A stretch of DNA of 64,000 bases from JBDHWG01 sp039810085 (lineage in GTDB: Bacteria > Chloroflexota > Anaerolineae > Epilineales > JAHCIE01). A program made the translations under genes and the position numbers. The notes below the pieces were generated by a model. It saw only the letters and a program-made list of their open reading frames with translations. It was not told the DNA's origin and did no database searches. The DNA lies in NCBI GenBank assembly GCA_039810085.1, contig JBDHWG010000014.1:62001-126000 (forward strand), written 5' to 3'. Every line of letters begins with the position of its first letter. Position 1 is the first letter of the stretch. Positions 32,131 to 42,000 of the stretch are shown here, one piece after another.

Positions 32131-33474
32131 GTGACTCTCGAACCTCTGTCGGATTCAACAAACTCATCACTTCCCGAAGCGGAGCCGTCGTCCCCTGCGC
32201 CCGTTGATCTGCCTGCCGCTGAGAGCCAGGCCCCGACGCCGCCGAGTGTTCCGCCCGAAATCCCTGACCCCGAACCCAACCCGGTGACTGTGACCCAGGA
32301 CGTTCCCGTCATGGGGGCCGCCGTTCCACCCGCAGCGCCGCCTCTGCCCGCGGCCGTTTCACCCCAGACGCCGCCCCAGGACGGCCTGTCGCCACTGGTC
32401 AAAACTTTGCTGGCGGTCGCATTCACCTGTTTCGTCCTGGGCGGCCTGGTCTTCGGCTATCTATTCTATACCACGGTGCGCGACGTGACGGCCTACTACA
32501 ATCTGCCCGCGCCGGTGACTGCGCCGCCGCTGCCGCAGCAGACGCAATCGGGCCGCCCGGCGGCCGCCGGACCGACGCCCACCATCGCCCCACCGCCCCC
32601 CCAGGCTCCCGCGCCCAACCTCGGCGCGGCCCCGGTCTGGGACCGCAAGGGGCGCGTCAACGTCCTGCTGATGGGGACGGACGAGGGCCGCACGTGCGAC
32701 GACGGCTTGCCCCGCAGCGACACGATGATTCTCGTCAGCATCGACCCCGAAGCCAAACGCGCCTACATGATCTCGTTTCCGCGCGACCTGTGGGTCGCCA
32801 TTCCAGGGCGCGGCATATCGGGTATTCCGGCCGAGGATCGCATCAACACGGCCCTGGTGTGGGGCGACCTCTACCGCTACCCTGGCGGCGGCGCGATGCT
32901 GGCGCGGGCGACGGTCGAGAAGAACTTCGGCCAGCCGGTGAACTACCACGCCATCATCAATATAGACGGTTTAGCACGGGTCATCGATATTCTGGGTGGC
33001 ATTGATATTGACGTCAAGAACGAGGTCCACGACTTCGAGTATCCCACGCCTGACTGCGGCGTCAAGACCATCGACATCAAGCCCGGCTTGCAGCACATGG
33101 ACGGCGAGCGCGCTCTCGAATACGCTCGCTCGCGCCACGAGACGAGCGACCTGGACCGCGCCGACCGTCAGCAGCAGGTCTTGCTGGCGATCCGCCAGAA
33201 GGCGCTCCAGCTCGACATCATCCCCAAGCTGCCGGCGCTGCTGGGCGAGTACAAGAACCTGGTTAAGACGGACCTGTCGCCCATCGAGATCCTGGCCCTC
33301 GCCAACTTGATGAAGGACATCAAGAGCGACAATATCGAGCGCCAGGTCATCGACATCAACATGGTCCACCCGTGGATGCGGCCCGACGGCGCCCAGGTGC
33401 TCATCCCCGACCGGCCGAAAATACGCGCCCTGTTCGAGAAGATGTTCAACACGCCCTCAGCGACGAGCAACTAA
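32131..33474 (+). CDS. LytR-CpsA-Psr (LCP) family cell-wall ligase
   Basis: The 447-residue membrane protein has a 90-residue cytosolic Pro/Ala/Glu-rich leader, one membrane helix (LLAVAFTCFVLGGLVFGYLF), a Pro-rich spacer and an LCP catalytic domain. Domain motifs: VNVLLMGTDEGR, RSDTMILVSIDPEAK, ISFPRDLWVAIPG, DRINTALVWGD and YARSRHETSDLDRADRQQ. The Asp and Arg residues bind the polyprenyl-pyrophosphate substrate. LCP enzymes transfer polymer from lipid carrier to peptidoglycan or protein. The GTG at 32131 has GGAGG about 10 bases upstream. It is divergent from the desulfhydrase and separated from the secreted proteins by a cruciform. Confidence 0.88.
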   Translation: MTLEPLSDSTNSSLPEAEPSSPAPVDLPAAESQAPTPPSVPPEIPDPEPNPVTVTQDVPVMGAAVPPAAPPLPAAVSPQTPPQDGLSPLVKTLLAVAFTCFVLGGLVFGYLFYTTVRDVTAYYNLPAPVTAPPLPQQTQSGRPAAAGPTPTIAPPPPQAPAPNLGAAPVWDRKGRVNVLLMGTDEGRTCDDGLPRSDTMILVSIDPEAKRAYMISFPRDLWVAIPGRGISGIPAEDRINTALVWGDLYRYPGGGAMLARATVEKNFGQPVNYHAIINIDGLARVIDILGGIDIDVKNEVHDFEYPTPDCGVKTIDIKPGLQHMDGERALEYARSRHETSDLDRADRQQQVLLAIRQKALQLDIIPKLPALLGEYKNLVKTDLSPIEILALANLMKDIKSDNIERQVIDINMVHPWMRPDGAQVLIPDRPKIRALFEKMFNTPSATSN

Positions 33475-33517
33475 TCCTCGGTCACAACGCCTTCAACGCT
33501 GGCTGTCAAACGACAAA

Positions 33518-33595
33518 GGAGGCGCCGCTGTCCACCATGAGTTAGCGCCTGTTCGACGAACAGGGTCCAGCTAACTCCAGGACATCGGCGCCTCC
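33518..33595. terminator. Nested three-stem dyad between convergent genes
   Basis: Outer arms GGAGGCGCCG (33518-33527) and CGGCGCCTCC (33586-33595), middle GTTAGC/GCTAAC and inner CTGTTCGACGAACAG (33549-33563) are all mutually nested. It sits between the LCP stop and the next convergent stop; termination is plausible, though no T-run is seen. Confidence 0.6.
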
Positions 33596-33643
33596 ATCTC
33601 ACGTGGGGTGATGGCCGGCGCGGCCAATATCAGACTATAAGCT

Positions 33644-35998
33644 TTACTCCCCGCGCACACTCCCGTACTTCGCCTGCGCCTTGATGGCCGGCGCGCCGTC
33701 GGCCTTCGCCTGGAAGCGCAGCGACAGCGTCGCGCCGCCGGCGCCATTCGCCCACGCCGCCACATAGCGGGCGTCGCCCTGGGCCACGTCGCCGTGCGCC
33801 GCCGAGACGAAGGCGCTCGACGCCGACTTACCGGCTCCGCTCTCCTTCTCGCCGTTCAAAAGCGCCATCTGCGCCGGATCGAAGCGGACGCTGACTTCCG
33901 CCGCGCCCGGCTGCCCGGTCCCCGGCACGCGCACGGTCACGGCGAACACGTCGCCCTTCGCCACCTTCGTCGGCGCCTCGACCACCACCGCCGGCCGCTC
34001 CATCTTGCCCATCGTCGCCGACGAAGCATGGTAGGCCGAGGAATCGCCCCACGCCGTCGGTCCGTGCGTGCCGTAGTTGACGGCAACCAAGGTGACGTCG
34101 AGGAGGTCCACGACGCCGTCGCCGTTGATGTCGGCGGCCGGATCCAGCGGCGGATTGAGGTCGTAGTTCGCATCGACAATGACAAGGTCGTCCAGGGCCA
34201 CCAGCCGGTTGTTGTTCACGTCGCCCCCTAGCAGGAGCGTCGTGGGCAGGGTGATGGCTGTCTCGGCCGTGATGACGGCCTGGCTGGTGAGGTAGCCCGC
34301 GTGCTGGGCGGTGATGGTGTGGGGGCCTGGCTCGACCGCCAGGACGAACGAGCCGTCGGGCTTGGTCGTCGTCACCGCCGTGCCATCACTGACCGTCACT
34401 CCGCTGAAGTCGCTACGGCCCTGCATCTGGACGCGGCCGCGCACAACCGCGACCGGGAGCCGCACGGCGGTGACGCAGGCCGAGAACGCGGAGGTGTTGC
34501 CGTTGGGGTCGGTCGCCGTCGCCACGATGCCCCGGTCGCCCGTCGGGGGCAGAACCAGGCCGAACGCCGCGCGGCCCTGGTCGTCGGTCGTCACCTGGCT
34601 CGACCCCAGGTAGGTCTGCATCGGCAGCGCCTCACTCGACGAGCAGGACGGCGAGGTGTAGACATCGACGGCGAATGTCGTCGCCGGCGTCGTGAAGAGC
34701 GTGCCAGTCACCAGGAGCACCGAGTCGGACACGGCCGAGGTCAGGCTGGGCGGCGTCTGGCCCTCATTCGCGCCGTTCTTCAGCTCGATGCCCACGCTGC
34801 CGTTGTTGAAGATGGCGTTACCCCGGATCGAGTTCCGAATCGCCGCATCGACGCTGACCCCGACGCCCCGATTGAAGGCGATGACGTTGCCCGCGCCCGC
34901 CTCCGTCCCGCCAATCTTGTTGCGCGGCGAGCCTTCGATGACCACACCGTTGCTATTTGGCAGCGGGCGCAGCCCGTCCCTCGCCGCGCCGATGATGTTG
35001 CCGACGACGACGTTGGCGCTGCCGTCGCCGACGATGTGAATGCCGCTGCCGCCGTTGCCGCTGATGACGTTGCCTGCGCCGACGCCGCCGACGACGGTCA
35101 TCGACGCATCGTGGATGGAGACGCCGTCGCTGGCGTTCGGCAATGGGGACAGGCCACGCGGGTCGGTGCCGATAATGTTGCTGGCGATGATGTTGCCCGT
35201 CGAGTCGCTGCCGAAGACGAGGATGCCCTGCTGTCGGTTGCCGGAGATGACGTTGCGGGCCGCGCTATCTCCGCCAATAGTGTTGTTGCGGGCGTTGACG
35301 ACGGCAACCCCGACGCCGGTGTTCCCCATGCCGGCGATGCCGGCGGCGTCCGTCCCGATGACGTTACCGGCGACCACGTTTGACACCGCCGCCCCACCGC
35401 GAATCTCCACGCCATTCATCGTGTTGCCGAAAATGGCGTTGCGCGCTTCTGGGGTAGCGCCGCCGACCGTGTTGCGCGGCGAGTCCAGGATCAGGACGCC
35501 ATCGCCGCCGTTGTTGTAGAAGATGGCGCCGCGAACGACGTTATCGCCCTTCTCGGAAATCTCAAGGCCAGCGCCGCTAAAGGCATAGACCGTCAGGCCG
35601 CGAACGGTGGACGAGCCGCCGGTCAGGCGCAGGCCCGCCGCGTTGGGGCCAGCCGCCGCGCCATTCAGGACGACCTGGCCGCCCGGCTGGCTGCTTCCGT
35701 CGAGCAGCACGGGGCGCGTGAGCGCGGGCAGCGGGCCTAGACTGCCCTTGCCGACCTCGATGACCGGCACGCTGTTGGACTGAATATTGAAAGCAATCGT
35801 CGCCGACGTGTCAGCCAGGTTCACCTGGTTGATCGCCATGCGCAGGCTACAGATGACGGGGTTGCAGCCATTTCCATCCACGTCATCGACGGTATTGACC
35901 ACAATCAGGGGCGTGGCGTCCGCTGCAGCGGCGACTGCCGCTATCAGGCAGGCAGCCAGCAGCATCGACGCGAGTAGAGTCAGACGGCGAGTGAGCAT
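33644..35998 (-). CDS. Secreted beta-helix protein with dockerin pair and cohesin-like C-terminus
   Basis: This 784-residue exported protein has a signal peptide (MLTRRLTLLASMLLAACLIA), a CSLREA-like opening (VNTVDDVDGNGC, VICSLRMAINQ), then about 350 residues of right-handed parallel beta-helix repeats (GNVISGNGGSGIHI type). An Ig/CarboxypepD-like domain follows (RGRVQMQGRSDFSGVTV...DGSFVLAV). Then comes a dockerin type I pair: DVNNNRLVALDDLVIV and DINGDGVVDLLDVTLVAVNY. The final 120 residues look cohesin-like (FAVTVRVPGTG, VSVRFDPAQM, GATLSLRFQAK). Substrate and binding partner are unknown. The chosen ATG has GGAGGT 6 bases upstream. Confidence 0.8.
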   Translation of the reverse strand: MLTRRLTLLASMLLAACLIAAVAAAADATPLIVVNTVDDVDGNGCNPVICSLRMAINQVNLADTSATIAFNIQSNSVPVIEVGKGSLGPLPALTRPVLLDGSSQPGGQVVLNGAAAGPNAAGLRLTGGSSTVRGLTVYAFSGAGLEISEKGDNVVRGAIFYNNGGDGVLILDSPRNTVGGATPEARNAIFGNTMNGVEIRGGAAVSNVVAGNVIGTDAAGIAGMGNTGVGVAVVNARNNTIGGDSAARNVISGNRQQGILVFGSDSTGNIIASNIIGTDPRGLSPLPNASDGVSIHDASMTVVGGVGAGNVISGNGGSGIHIVGDGSANVVVGNIIGAARDGLRPLPNSNGVVIEGSPRNKIGGTEAGAGNVIAFNRGVGVSVDAAIRNSIRGNAIFNNGSVGIELKNGANEGQTPPSLTSAVSDSVLLVTGTLFTTPATTFAVDVYTSPSCSSSEALPMQTYLGSSQVTTDDQGRAAFGLVLPPTGDRGIVATATDPNGNTSAFSACVTAVRLPVAVVRGRVQMQGRSDFSGVTVSDGTAVTTTKPDGSFVLAVEPGPHTITAQHAGYLTSQAVITAETAITLPTTLLLGGDVNNNRLVALDDLVIVDANYDLNPPLDPAADINGDGVVDLLDVTLVAVNYGTHGPTAWGDSSAYHASSATMGKMERPAVVVEAPTKVAKGDVFAVTVRVPGTGQPGAAEVSVRFDPAQMALLNGEKESGAGKSASSAFVSAAHGDVAQGDARYVAAWANGAGGATLSLRFQAKADGAPAIKAQAKYGSVRGE

Positions 35999-36167
35999 AA
36001 TCAGACCTCCCATCCTTTGTGGAGGGCAGTTTGGCAAACTTCTTTACTATTTATTAACGTTGAGGGCCAGGCGGCGTTATGGCGCGCACCTGGCCCAATT
36101 CACTTGTTCACCAAACATTCCCGGACCCTTCACACAGGGCCCCGGTCATCTGAGGCGTCGCTCCGTC

Positions 36168-37205
36168 TCAATGTGTCTGGAGCGGGTACGGCGCTGGCGT
36201 GTTCGTCGCGGGCGGCGGCACTGTCGCCGTTGCCGCGGGCGGGTACGGGTAGCCGCCCGGTGTGGCGGACGGCGGCGGCGCGAGGGTTCGCGTCGCCGTG
36301 GGCGCGGCCGTGCGCGTCGCCGTGGCTGTGGCCGTGAAGGTTGCCGTGGGCGGGACAGCCGTCGCGGTCGCCGTGGCCGTCTCCGTGGGCGGGATAGCTG
36401 TCGCGGTTGCCGTTGCCGTCTCCGTGGGCGGAACCGGCGTCTCGGTCGCTGTCGGCGTCTCGGTCGGTGGGACAGCCGTCGCTGTCGCGGTAGCCGTTTC
36501 GGTGGGCGGAACCGGCGTCTCGGTCGGTGGGACAGACGTGGCAGTTGCGGTGGCTGTTTCGGTGGGCGGAACCGGCGTCTCGGTCGGTGGGACGGGCGTG
36601 TTCGTCGCAGTCGCCGTCTCCGTGGGCGGAACCGGCGTTTCCGTCGGCGGGACAGCCGTCGCGGTCGCCGTGGCCGTCGGCGTCGGCGTCGGCTCGATCC
36701 AGGGCAGCGGCCCGCGCGCGCCGAAGACAGCAATGATGGCGTTGACGTCGGTGTCGTCGACGACGCCATCACCGTTGAGATCAGCGATGGGGTTGCTGAC
36801 CGGGTTCGTACCATAGGCGGCGGTGACGATAATCAGGTCCGTGAGGTCAACGACATCGTCGCCGTTGGCATCGCCCATGATGAGCGTCGTCGGGGGAAGC
36901 TCGCTCGTCCCCGACGGCTGCTCCAGCACGATCTGGCGCGAGAGATAGCCAGGGTGCTTGGCGCGCAGGGTGTGAACGCCGCCGTTGATAACGGCCAGGG
37001 CAAATTCACCGTCGGGGTTCGTTCGGGTGTAGGGGACGCCGTCGAAGTAGATGATGGTGTCGGCGTAGTTGGCGCGCCCCTGCAGCAGCACTCGGCCAAT
37101 GAGAATGGCTTGAGGGTCGGCAGCGTAGGATATTCGGGCAAGTCCCAGGACGGCGGCCAGCGCAAACAGCGCGAGGAGTCCTAGCGCCCAGCGGCGACGA
37201 AGCAT
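36168..37205 (-). CDS. Secreted dockerin protein with Pro/Thr repeat tail
   Basis: The 345-residue exported protein has a signal peptide (LGLLALFALAAVLGLARISYA), a beta-sandwich domain (LIGRVLLQGRANYADTIIYF, DGEFALAVINGG) similar to that of the neighbour at 33644-35998, and a dockerin type I pair: GDANGDDVVDLTDLIIVTAA and DLNGDGVVDDTDVNAIIAVF. A long tail of PPTETPV and TATATA units ends it. Of two adjacent ATGs, 37205 is better spaced from AGGAGG than 37208. It lies 170 bases upstream of the beta-helix gene on the same strand. Pro/Thr tails may be glycosylated spacers. Confidence 0.8.
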   Translation of the reverse strand: MLRRRWALGLLALFALAAVLGLARISYAADPQAILIGRVLLQGRANYADTIIYFDGVPYTRTNPDGEFALAVINGGVHTLRAKHPGYLSRQIVLEQPSGTSELPPTTLIMGDANGDDVVDLTDLIIVTAAYGTNPVSNPIADLNGDGVVDDTDVNAIIAVFGARGPLPWIEPTPTPTATATATAVPPTETPVPPTETATATNTPVPPTETPVPPTETATATATSVPPTETPVPPTETATATATAVPPTETPTATETPVPPTETATATATAIPPTETATATATAVPPTATFTATATATRTAAPTATRTLAPPPSATPGGYPYPPAATATVPPPATNTPAPYPLQTH

Positions 37206-37402
37206 CATGCCTCCTGCGGGGGGTATAAGATGATAGGGCCAAAAGCAATTAGACGTCTATATAAACGTTAACGCGACGTAAAGGAAACGGGTACGTCGCG
37301 TTTACTACAATATCGGCAACTGACCTTTGCCCCTTGTCCATTATACACGGTCCGTGAAGATAGTTACATGACGATTGTCCGACGTATCCCTGGCCTTTCA
37401 TT

Positions 37403-38098
37403 CTACCACCACGGCGGGATGACCTGACTATCCACGTAGCGGCGCTTGACATGCGAGTTCCACACCGTGACGCCGCCCGCGCCCTTGACGTGGTAGCCGG
37501 CCTCGGTCTTGATGAGCACGGTATATCCGTCGATACCCAGGATGGTCAGGTGGTGGGGCATCGTCTCGCGCGCCACGCGCACCATCATCTCTGGTATCTC
37601 GTCGTAGTGCGGGAAGATGGCGCTGTGGCGCACGTAGTTGAACCCGTGCTTCCAGGTATTCGTGAGGCGCACGCTGCGGAATTCTTCGCCCCAGATCATG
37701 GCCCCCGCGCTGCAGCCGGCCACTACACCGCCCTGCTCCAGTACAGCCTGAATCGCTGCGCCGGCCGGGCTGTCGTGGAGCGTGTCGTGCAGGTAGCCCG
37801 GCTTGCCGCCCGACAGGTAGACGAAGTTGGCGGCGCGGATTTTGTCCACCAGGGCGTCATCATAGGCCGTCTCGCGGTTGATGATGTCGACGGCCTCGAC
37901 CGCCACGCCCAACCCGCGGAAATGGTCCACACCCAGCCGCGACCAGTAACCGACGCGCTCGGCGCCCTCCGTCCCCGCCGCCGTCGGCAGGCACACCACG
38001 CGCGGCTCGCCCGGCGTCTTCTCCAACAGGTAACGGTCTACAGGCGCCATCCTCGGCAGGTACTCGCCGCTTCCCGCCATCGCTAACGTTCCCTTCAT
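37403..38098 (-). CDS. Peptidase S51-like (cyanophycinase / dipeptidase E type)
   Basis: The 231-residue protein has the nucleophile motif GCSAGAMIWGEEF, the GGKPGYLHDTL oxyanion-region loop and KGTLAMAGSGEYLP start typical of S51 peptidases. Such enzymes cleave alpha-aspartyl dipeptides or cyanophycin; an intact catalytic Ser is visible, but the substrate is unknown. The ATG at 38098 (MKGTLAMAG) matches homologous starts, with GGGGGAAAG upstream; the ORF is open 20 codons further. It sits apart from its neighbours. Confidence 0.78.
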   Translation of the reverse strand: MKGTLAMAGSGEYLPRMAPVDRYLLEKTPGEPRVVCLPTAAGTEGAERVGYWSRLGVDHFRGLGVAVEAVDIINRETAYDDALVDKIRAANFVYLSGGKPGYLHDTLHDSPAGAAIQAVLEQGGVVAGCSAGAMIWGEEFRSVRLTNTWKHGFNYVRHSAIFPHYDEIPEMMVRVARETMPHHLTILGIDGYTVLIKTEAGYHVKGAGGVTVWNSHVKRRYVDSQVIPPWW

Positions 38099-38221
38099 CG
38101 CTCTTTCCCCCACGGCTATCTGATATCCAATTCCCCAAAGTATATCCAAATCGTGCAAGGTCCACGCCGCCCGGCGACTCCTCGTCCGTAGCCAATATTG
38201 CCGACCATCGAGAGGTTGCCC

Positions 38222-38959
38222 ATGCTCACCCTATCTCCCACGCGCATCCGCATCTACCAGGACTGCCCGCAGCGCTACGCCCTGACGTACATCCAGCGCG
38301 TCCCCAAGTCGGAGCGCACTGAAGGCCCGCAGCTCGCCTTTGGGTCGAGCCTGCACGCCGCGCTCAAGGCGTACTACAAGCTGCCGCCCACCGCTCGCGC
38401 CCGGCCTGTGGAACGCCTGCTCCAAGAACACTGGGTGCGCGGCGCATACGCCGACCGAGCGCAGGAGGCCGACTACTTCACCGAGGGCATCGCCATCCTG
38501 CGCCAGTACCACGAGACGACGCCACAGGCGGGCCGCCGTGACGTGGAAGTCACCTTGAGCCAGGTCGTGCGCCTGGCCAAGCAGTTGGTCAAGCTCGTCG
38601 GGCGGGTGGACCGCCTCGATCACTATCCAGATGGCGGAAAAGAGCTGCTGGACTACAAAACCACGCTGACGGGGTTAGCGCCCAGGCCAGAGCGCCTTGC
38701 GGCGGACTTGCCGACGTTTGTGTATTACACGCTCGGCCGGTTGACGTTTCAGAAGGCGCCGCGCGTGACGGTCTCGCAGCTCAACCTGCGGACACTGGAC
38801 CGCTCGGCCGCCGCGTACACACCCGACCAGCTCGCCGCGAACGACGCGGCCCTGGCTGCGCTGGCCTGCGCTATCGAGACCGGCTCCTACGAGGCGCGGC
38901 CGGGCGGCCGGTGCGCCTGGTGTCCCGTGCGCCATAGCTGTGCGGTGGGGATGGGCTAG
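38222..38959 (+). CDS. RecB-like PD-(D/E)XK nuclease with Fe-S cysteines
   Basis: The 245-residue protein is a stand-alone RecB-type nuclease domain: YQDCPQRYALTYIQRV at the N-terminus, GRVDRLDHYPDG and LLDYKTT (the D and D-x-K of the active site) in the middle, and the cysteine triad CAWCPVRHSC at the C-terminus. N-terminal Cys plus three C-terminal Cys is the Fe-S arrangement of AddB, Cas4 and related PF12705 proteins. It could work in double-strand-break end processing or defence. The ATG at 38222 has GAGAGG upstream. It converges on the large nuclease-helicase gene 69 bases away. Confidence 0.85.
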   Translation: MLTLSPTRIRIYQDCPQRYALTYIQRVPKSERTEGPQLAFGSSLHAALKAYYKLPPTARARPVERLLQEHWVRGAYADRAQEADYFTEGIAILRQYHETTPQAGRRDVEVTLSQVVRLAKQLVKLVGRVDRLDHYPDGGKELLDYKTTLTGLAPRPERLAADLPTFVYYTLGRLTFQKAPRVTVSQLNLRTLDRSAAAYTPDQLAANDAALAALACAIETGSYEARPGGRCAWCPVRHSCAVGMG

Positions 38960-39028
38960 TATTCCGACCCTCTCACCGCCGCTCATCAGGCCGGGCTTCC
39001 ATCTGCGCTGAGGAGATTTCTAGAAAGA

Positions 39029-42000
39029 TTATCTCGAACGGGAGATGGGAATAGGCGGGTTGCCCCAGACTTCGACGTGGCGCCCGTCGCGCTCGCCATC
39101 CCACAGCTTCTGGGTACACGTGCGCCGCAGCAGACCCTTCCAGAGCTGGGCGTTGGCGAACACCTCTTCGTCCGGATTGAACAGCGTGAACACCGAGCGC
39201 GACGCGACGAGGATCATCTTGCGCTTGGCGCGGCTGATGGCCACGGTCAGCCGCCGTGGGTCGAGCAGGAACGTCCCGGCCGCCAGCAGGTACTCAGGCT
39301 GGCTCTCCGTCGCGCTCACCAGGATGACCTCGCGCTCGCCGCCCTGGAACCGCTCGACGGTGTCCACCGCCGACAGACGCAAGTTGCCCGTCGCATCATA
39401 GACGTTCAGCTCCGGCAGCGCTTCCTGGAGCGCCGCCCGCTGGGCCCGGTGGGGCACGACGACGCCCATGCCGTGCTCGGCGTCGAGGGCGTAGCCGGTC
39501 CGGTTCGCCAGGGCCAGCACAACCGGCGTCACGAGCGCCTGCTCGAAGCCGTTGCGCGTCTGGCTGTCGGCCTCGTCATGCACGACGACGACTAGCGGGT
39601 GCGATGGCGACAGGACGGCGTCCACGAAGCTATCGCCCGTCGCGCGGGGCGGCAGGATGTCGTCGCGCTGGGAGAAGTAGGGAATGCCGTCGTGGCGGTA
39701 GATTTCCTGGCGCAGAAACTCGGCCATGTCATGGTGCAGGCGGAAGCTCTGGGCGAACTTGATCATGCGCGGGTTGAGGCGCAGGAGCGTCAGGAACAGC
39801 GACTCATAAGCGCGGTACGCCTGGAACGTCCGCCGCAGCTCGCCGTCCCAGTCGTGCTTGACGATGGGCGGCATCTGGCGGTGGTCGCCGACGACAATCA
39901 AATGCCCGGTCGGCTCCAGGAGCAGCGACGCCCGTAGCGCCTCCGGCAGATTGATCTGCGAGGCTTCGTCGAGGACGAGACACCCGGCGCAGGCGCGGGA
40001 GAAGAGGGTCTTGCCCGTCTTCGCCATCTTGTAGATTGCGCCTGGCGTCGCGCCCAGGATGGCCCAGCGCTGCCCGGCGAACGTCGCGCGATTGCGATTG
40101 TCCTCACCCTTGGGGAGATTGATGACGCCCTGGGGCGAGGTGTCGCGTGGGTCGACGCGGTAGATGGGCGTGTCCAGCAGACGCGCGTCGAAGTAGCGGG
40201 CGAACAGGTCGGGCATCTCGGCCCGGCACGCCGCCAATTCGCGCTGCGCCGCCGCGATCTTCTCCAACAGCACGTCGATCGCCGCGTGGGTCTTGCACGA
40301 GACGACGACGCGGTACGCCTGTCCCGCCGCCATCGCGCCTTGCAGCCGCGCCAGCAGCGCATACGCCGTCGAGTAGCTCTTGCCCGTGCCCGGCGGCCCC
40401 TGCACCAGCAAGATCGGCGTGTCGCCGCACGCCCCGATGTACTCCCGCTTGCTCTCCTCGAAACCGGCTTGACCTTGAGCCTGGCGCAACGCCTCCAACC
40501 CGACCAGGAAGCGCGCCTGCCTGGCGGCAGCTTCAGCCGGCCACGCCACCTGCGCCGACGCCGGGGCCTTGAGGCGCTCGTAGAGCACGCTCTGCGTCGG
40601 CTGGCCGCTGTCTTCGCACGCGACGAGCGCCCCGACAACCTTGCTGTCCCAGTAGGCCGAGTAGCTGTTCATGTCGGTGTCGAGGGTGTAGAGACCGCCG
40701 TCGAGCAAGGGCCGGGCGAAGGAGCCGAACACGTAGGGGGCCGTGTTGGCGTTGAACCAGCCGTTGGCGAGTGAGATTTCGGCGGTCGCAGCGCGGGCGC
40801 GGCCCGACGGGTCACGCTCGACGTTGAGGCGCGCCAGGGTCACGCGCGGCCCATAGAGGAGCTGTTTCGACGTGGGCGTGATTTCGTCCTGGCTTCCGTC
40901 GGCCTGCGTCACCGTGACCGTGCGCGGGTAGAGAATGAGCGTGTCGCCCGGCTTGACAGTGGACATCGCCAGAGCCGCGTCGAGGTCGCAGTCCGCGCCG
41001 TCCACGACGAGCCGCAGGCGCACGACCAGCCCGTCCTGGTCTAGCTCCGTTTCTTTGCGTTGCTCCGCCGTGAGCTTGCCATCCGGACTGGCTGCCTTGT
41101 ACTCTTCCGCCAGGGCCAGCCGCCGCGCATTCTCGCGCACCCGCGCCGCCGTGCCTGGCTCCTGGTCCGCCTCGCAGTAGCGCGCCAGCAGTGTCTCACC
41201 GAGCAGCACGCGCCGCTCCGGGCGGAAGTAGCGCGCCGCCTTCCAATCCGCCAGCTCGACGTGGCGCTCGATGGTGACGAACTCTTCGAGGGCGTGGGCC
41301 AGGCTGCGCGCTTTGCCCTCGAACTGCGTCAGGTCGGGCAGGGCGAACGTCGTCTTGGTCGTCAGCGGGTTGCCCTTGAACTGGTGGCCCAGGTACTCCA
41401 TCGCGTCGAGCCGCCGCCCCTCGAAGCCGACGAGCAAATCGGGCGTGGTCGCCCGGTACGGCGCGAGATCGTCCGCCTTGCCGGACGCGGGCGGCTCCAG
41501 CTCGCCCCACGCGCCGTAGGCGTACTCCAAGGGAATCTGGCTGTTGTAGCGGGCCCGCCGCGTGTACCACACCCCTTCAGCCGGGCCGTCATCCAGGTCC
41601 AGCTTCCCCTGCGAGTCGAACAGGCGCGTGTTGAACAGCTTGCGGTACGGCAATGGCTCGTTCCACGCGAAGCCCAGGTACGCCGACACCGACTGGAGCG
41701 ACTGGCACACCATGGGGTAGTTGCGGCGCTCGCGGATCTCCTCGTCCAGGAAGCTCACGATGGGCGAGTCGAAGGCGGCAATCTGGGTGACGAAGTCGTA
41801 CAGCGGTGTCGCGCCAAACACCTGCCGCGCGTGGCGGGCCAGCCCGTCCAGCAACACGCGCTGGGCAAAGCGGTTGTAGAAGATGAGGTGGATCGGCGCG
41901 CGCTTCTCGCCATTTTCGTCCGGCGCGGCGGCGTCCACCAGGGCCGCTACGGTGGCCTGAATCCAGCCGACGAACAGCGCCTCTTCCGCCGCTGAGCTAT

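Noticed and set aside
36017..37184. Plus-strand ORFs of up to 465 residues over the dockerin gene
   Set aside because: They are shadows of the Pro/Thr tail on the other strand, giving VAVAVAV or Arg-rich runs.
38222..38959. Calling the RecB-like nuclease Cas4
   Set aside because: The cysteine layout and D-x-K are shared with AddB/PF12705 nucleases, and no cas gene or array is nearby.
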